A stretch of DNA of 10,098 nucleotides from an uncultured Lachnospiraceae bacterium (GTDB lineage: Bacteria; Bacillota_A; Clostridia; Lachnospirales; Lachnospiraceae), in NCBI GenBank assembly GCA_902780985.1, contig CACZHN010000074.1:1-10098 (forward strand), given 5' to 3'. The stretch's first letter is position 1. The number at the start of each line of letters is the position of its first letter. The notes beneath the pieces were generated by a model. It saw nothing but the letters and a program-made list of their open reading frames with translations. It was not told the origin of the DNA and did no database searches. Shown here piece by piece: positions 6,890 to 10,098 of this stretch. The position numbers and the translations under genes were made by a program.

Positions 6890-8545
6890 ATGCTTGTTAA
6901 TTTACACATTTCCAACATAGCGCTTATCGATGAACTCGATATAGATTTCTCCGAAGGACTCAATATCCTTACGGGTGAAACGGGAGCGGGTAAATCGATA
7001 ATCATAGGTTCGATAGGAATCGGACTGGGCGGGAAATTTGACCAGAGCCTTCTAAGAGACCCCTCAAGAGACGGGATGGTCGAGCTTCTCTTTAATGTCG
7101 ACAGTGTCATGGCCGAAAAGCTGGAAGCACTGGAGATAACTGCCGATCAGGGTGAGATACTGATATCCAGAAGACTCACGGGCGGCAGAACGGTAAACAG
7201 AATAAATAACAGTACGGTCACGGTATCCCTGCTGAAGGAAGTAGCCGGCCTGCTGCTTAATCTTCATGCACAGCATGAACAGAGAACACTCCTTAAACCG
7301 GAACTGCATCTCGAACTGCTGGATTCTTCCGATGAGAAGCTTGTACCTCTCAAGGAAGAAGTCGCAAAGCTTTACGCGGAACATAAAGCGGTTCAGGATA
7401 AATTATCGGAAATGCAGACCGATGAAGCGGAGAGAGCAAAGAAACTGGATTTCCTCACTTATGAGATCAAAGAGATTGAAGACGCAAGACTTCGTCCGGG
7501 AGAAGATGAGGATCTGGAAGCACAGTTTAGACGCGGTACCAATCAGAGAGGCATAGCCGAGATAACCGGTGAGGTATATAATATCACGGGTTACGACAGT
7601 GACAGATCCGCGGGCAACATGCTTTCCAGAGCGGTAAGAGAGATACAATCCCTTACAAGGCTGGATGAATCGGCCACGGAACTTTCGGATATGCTGTCCG
7701 AGATAGATTCTCTTCTCGGTGATTTCAACAGACAGCTCAGCGATTACATGAGCGATTCGGAATTCAGCGAAGAAGAGCTTCGTGAGGTTGAGACCAGACT
7801 TAATCTTATCAATTCACTGAAGGTTAAGTACGGAAGAACCTTTGAAGAAATCTGCGATACACTTCTCGAACTGAAGAAGGAGGCCGAAGAGCTTGAAAGC
7901 TTCGACGACACTCTGGCAGAACTTACAGCCAAAGAGAAGGAACTGGATAAGAAGTTATCCGCGGCCGCGGACAAACTTACGAAGGCCAGACGAAAATCAG
8001 CGGATAAGCTCTGTAAGGAAGTGAGTGCTTCCATGGAAGAACTCAACTTCAACAAGGTCGACTTTACCATGAAGTTCGAAGAACTTCCGAAAGTCGCAAA
8101 GGGAGGCAGAGACAAAGCGGTCTTCTATATATCCACAAATGTAGGAGAGAAGGCAGGACCGCTCCACGAGATAGCCTCGGGAGGAGAACTTTCAAGAGTG
8201 CTCCTGGCCATGAAATCGGCCATATCCGAGAAGGGCGGAACCCCTACACTTATCTTCGATGAGATAGACTCGGGAATAAGCGGCGTAACCGCCCAGAAAG
8301 TCGGAAAGATGATGAAAAAGCTGTCCGGTTCACACCAGATAATAGCCATCACCCATCTTCCGCAGATTGCCGCCGAAGCCGACACATCATTCGTAATAGA
8401 AAAGACAGTCGACGCCGGCCGCACCCATACAAATATACGAGCCCTTTCACAAGATGAAAGAGTAACAGAAATAGCAAGACTGTTAGGCGGAGAGAATATA
8501 ACAGACAATGTACTGAAGACCGCCAAAGAAATGCTAAGCAAATAG
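6890..8545 (+). CDS. recN: DNA repair protein RecN
   Basis: SMC-like ATPase acting early at DNA double-strand breaks; 551 residues, full family length (550-570). The N-terminal ATPase half has the Walker A GETGAGKS (29-36) and, near 124, the family motif LHAQHEQRTLL (many homologues have QHEHQ). The centre, about 150-380, is rich in Glu, Lys, Leu and Arg and is probably an antiparallel coiled coil. The C-terminal half has the ABC signature ASGGELSR (429-436), Walker B TLIFDEIDSGISG (453-465) and the switch-histidine region AITHLPQIA (486-494). The ATG lies 9 bases after the argR stop, with a G-rich site AGGGGGA at 6869-6875, 14 bases upstream, somewhat far. The last ~100 bases use more A-rich codons (ATA, TTA, CAA, CGA) than the rest of the gene. 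No LexA-type box was seen upstream. Confidence 0.98.
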   Translation: MLVNLHISNIALIDELDIDFSEGLNILTGETGAGKSIIIGSIGIGLGGKFDQSLLRDPSRDGMVELLFNVDSVMAEKLEALEITADQGEILISRRLTGGRTVNRINNSTVTVSLLKEVAGLLLNLHAQHEQRTLLKPELHLELLDSSDEKLVPLKEEVAKLYAEHKAVQDKLSEMQTDEAERAKKLDFLTYEIKEIEDARLRPGEDEDLEAQFRRGTNQRGIAEITGEVYNITGYDSDRSAGNMLSRAVREIQSLTRLDESATELSDMLSEIDSLLGDFNRQLSDYMSDSEFSEEELREVETRLNLINSLKVKYGRTFEEICDTLLELKKEAEELESFDDTLAELTAKEKELDKKLSAAADKLTKARRKSADKLCKEVSASMEELNFNKVDFTMKFEELPKVAKGGRDKAVFYISTNVGEKAGPLHEIASGGELSRVLLAMKSAISEKGGTPTLIFDEIDSGISGVTAQKVGKMMKKLSGSHQIIAITHLPQIAAEADTSFVIEKTVDAGRTHTNIRALSQDERVTEIARLLGGENITDNVLKTAKEMLSK

Positions 8546-8563
8546 GAATACATTTAACCATGC

Positions 8564-8591
8564 GTATCTTCGGGCCCCGTCCCGATTATAT
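8564..8591 (+). other. Imperfect hairpin in the recN-purL gap; possible weak terminator or processing site
   Basis: In the 66-base gap after recN, TCGGG (8570-8574) can pair with CCCGA (8581-8585) around a 6-base loop. After a 2x2 mismatch the stem can extend by TAT (8565-8567) with ATA (8588-8590). The downstream arm runs into TTATATAAAT rather than a T-run, so it is a poor intrinsic terminator. The TATA-like bases at 8587-8594 have no convincing -35 partner at 16-18 bases and lie too near the ribosome binding site for a promoter with a normal leader. Whether purL is read from the upstream operon or from its own start is unresolved. Confidence 0.3.
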
Positions 8592-8597
8592 AAATCT

Positions 8598-8604
8598 AGG
8601 AGGA
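8598..8604 (+). promoter_or_regulatory. Strong ribosome binding site of purL
   Basis: AGGAGGA is a near-perfect Shine-Dalgarno, 7 bases before the ATG at 8612 and the best in the window. It decides the start: the ATG at 8607 is closer but is followed at once by TCA and TGA in its own frame. Confidence 0.85.
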
Positions 8605-8611
8605 ATATGTC

Positions 8612-10098
8612 ATGAGTAACGTAAGAAGAATCTATGTGGAGAAGAGACCGGACTACGCGGTCAGAGCCGACGAGCTCACCAAGGAGTTCAGAAGCTATCT
8701 CGGACTTAAGGATGTCAGCGTCAGAGAACTTGTAAGATACGACGTTGAGAACCTGAACGATGAGGTATTTGAGAAGGCTATCGTAACAGTATTCTCAGAG
8801 CCGCCTGTAGACCTTGTATACAGAGAAGAATTCCCACATACAGATGATGAATTCATTTTTTCAATGGAGGCTCTTCCGGGACAGTTCGACCAGAGAGCCG
8901 ATTCCGCAGAGCAGTGCGTTAAGCTTCTCGATGAGACAGCAGAGCCTGTAATTAAGTCAGGAGTAACCTATGCGATCAAGGGTACACTTACAGAGGACGA
9001 TAAGAAGACTATCGAAGAGTATGTAGTAAACCCTGTAGATTCAAGAGTTACAGATCAGACAAAGCCTGACACACTTATTCAGACTTTCCCTGAGCCTGAA
9101 GACGTAAAGATCTTCGATGGTTTCAGAGATATGGCTGATGACGATTTTAAAGCCCTCTATGATTCACTCGGACTTGCTATGACATATAAGGACTTCCTCT
9201 GGATCAAGAAGTACTTCACAGAGGAAGAGAAGCGTGATCCGTCCATGACAGAGATCAGAGTTCTTGATACATACTGGTCAGATCACTGCAGACATACAAC
9301 ATTCGCTACAGAGCTTAAGTCTGTAAGCTTCAATGACGGAAAGTTCAAGAAGCCGATCGAAGACAGCTTCGAGCAGTACAAGGCTGATGCAGCAGTAATC
9401 AACAAGGGAAGAGACGATAAGTTCACATGCCTTATGGACATTGCTCTTATGGGTATGAAGAAGCTCCGTGCAGACGGAAAGCTGGACGACATGGATGTAT
9501 CAGATGAGATAAATGCATGTACAATCGTTGTTCCTGTTGAAATCGACGGAAAGACAGAAGAGTGGCTCGTAAGCTTTAAGAACGAGACACATAACCATCC
9601 TACAGAGATCGAGCCTTTCGGTGGTGCCGCTACATGTCTCGGTGGTGCTATCAGAGACCCGCTTTCAGGACGTACATATGTATACCAGGCTATGCGTGTA
9701 ACAGGTGCCGCAGATCCTACAAAGTCACTTAAGGAGACTATGCCCGGAAAGCTTCCGCAGAGAAAGCTTGTTACAACATCCGCAGCAGGTTACTCATCAT
9801 ACGGTAACCAGATCGGACTTGCTACAGGTATCGTACAGGAAGTATATCATCCGAACTACGTTGCAAAGCGTATGGAGATCGGTGCCGTTATCGGTGCAGC
9901 TCCTAAGGATAATGTAAAGAGATTCTCATCCGATCCGGGAGATATCATCATCCTCCTGGGCGGACGTACAGGCCGTGACGGATGTGGCGGAGCTACAGGT
10001 TCTTCAAAGGCTCATAACTCGGAAAGCCTTTCAACCTGCGGTGCTGAGGTTCAGAAGGGTAATCCTCCTACAGAGAGAAAGCTTCAGAGACTCTTCAG
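8612..10098 (+). CDS. purL: Phosphoribosylformylglycinamidine synthase PurL, large single-chain form (3' end outside window)
   Basis: ATP- and glutamine-dependent amidation of FGAR to FGAM, the fourth step of purine synthesis. The frame is open from the ATG to the window edge (495 complete codons). The protein opens with VRRIYVEKRPDYAVRADEL, typical of the long clostridial FGAM synthases (usually about 1,200-1,270 residues, with PurS-like, synthase and glutaminase parts in one chain), so roughly 40% is visible. Motifs: the linker DTYWSDHCRHTTF (about 219-231), the ATP-binding core FKNETHNHPTEIEPFGGAA (about 322-340) followed by CLGGAIRDPLSGR, and GGRTGRDGCGGATGSS (450-465) followed by CGAEVQKGNPPTERK. 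The glutaminase domain would lie beyond the window. The gene follows recN after 66 bases, with no other purine gene visible. Codon use differs from the upstream genes: threonine is mostly ACA and serine often TCA, consistent with high expression. Confidence 0.96.
   Translation, partial: MSNVRRIYVEKRPDYAVRADELTKEFRSYLGLKDVSVRELVRYDVENLNDEVFEKAIVTVFSEPPVDLVYREEFPHTDDEFIFSMEALPGQFDQRADSAEQCVKLLDETAEPVIKSGVTYAIKGTLTEDDKKTIEEYVVNPVDSRVTDQTKPDTLIQTFPEPEDVKIFDGFRDMADDDFKALYDSLGLAMTYKDFLWIKKYFTEEEKRDPSMTEIRVLDTYWSDHCRHTTFATELKSVSFNDGKFKKPIEDSFEQYKADAAVINKGRDDKFTCLMDIALMGMKKLRADGKLDDMDVSDEINACTIVVPVEIDGKTEEWLVSFKNETHNHPTEIEPFGGAATCLGGAIRDPLSGRTYVYQAMRVTGAADPTKSLKETMPGKLPQRKLVTTSAAGYSSYGNQIGLATGIVQEVYHPNYVAKRMEIGAVIGAAPKDNVKRFSSDPGDIIILLGGRTGRDGCGGATGSSKAHNSESLSTCGAEVQKGNPPTERKLQRLF

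Noticed and set aside
6840..6892. LexA/SOS box controlling recN
   Set aside because: No GAAC-N4-GTTC-type sequence in the argR/recN junction; recN appears to be read from the upstream operon.
8125..8553. Open frame on the - strand (142 codons) opposite the 3' end of recN
   Set aside because: It mirrors the conserved recN ATPase segment, has unnatural Ser/Pro-rich composition, and no gene is expected there.
8564..8600. Promoter for purL based on the TATATAAA-like stretch
   Set aside because: No -35 element at 16-18 bases, and transcription starting from it would begin at or inside the ribosome binding site.
8546..8611. Purine riboswitch or PurR operator upstream of purL
   Set aside because: The 66-base gap is too short for the aptamer plus expression platform, and no conserved purine-riboswitch core or PurBox-like sequence was seen.

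Overview
This window is a tightly packed stretch of housekeeping genes, all on the + strand, from a Firmicutes/Clostridia chromosome, most likely Lachnospiraceae or a close relative. The evidence is gene order and protein character: a Gls24/Asp23-family gene, nusB, xseA, xseB, ispA, dxs, tlyA, nadK, argR and recN is the conserved Firmicutes cluster, known in Bacillus subtilis as yqhY-nusB-folD-xseA-xseB-ispA-dxs-tlyA-ahrC-recN. The DNA has moderate GC, strong use of AGA for arginine, and purine-rich Shine-Dalgarno sites. The species-level guess is inference.

Layout: bases 1-69 hold the last 22 codons of an Asp23/Gls24-family protein. nusB (69-509) starts on the last base of that stop codon. 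After a 26-base gap come the two exonuclease VII subunits, xseA (536-1738) and xseB (1747-1962). The end of xseB overlaps ispA (1952-2848) by 11 bases. dxs (2856-4751), tlyA (4753-5550), nadK (5569-6426), argR (6428-6880) and recN (6890-8545) follow with gaps of 1 to 18 bases. A 66-base gap then precedes a 5' partial purL (8612 to the window edge), which has the strongest ribosome binding site in the window. No stretch over 70 bases lacks a gene. I saw no RNA genes, mobile elements, CRISPR arrays or pseudogenes.

How the genes relate: nusB serves rRNA antitermination and tlyA rRNA methylation. xseAB and recN serve DNA repair. dxs is the entry step of the MEP isoprenoid pathway and ispA the prenyl-chain elongation step. 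nadK makes NADP. argR encodes the arginine-responsive regulator. The spacing and the lack of any visible promoter or terminator between 1 and 8545 suggest a single transcript that begins upstream of the window. Short overlaps and near-abutting stop/start codons suggest translational coupling.

I found no previously undescribed system here. The points worth a second look are modest: the prenyl synthase has Ser instead of an aromatic residue at the position that governs chain length, purL sits where spoIVB-spo0A often follows recN, codon choice changes sharply at the recN/purL boundary, and the purL leader contains a short hairpin.
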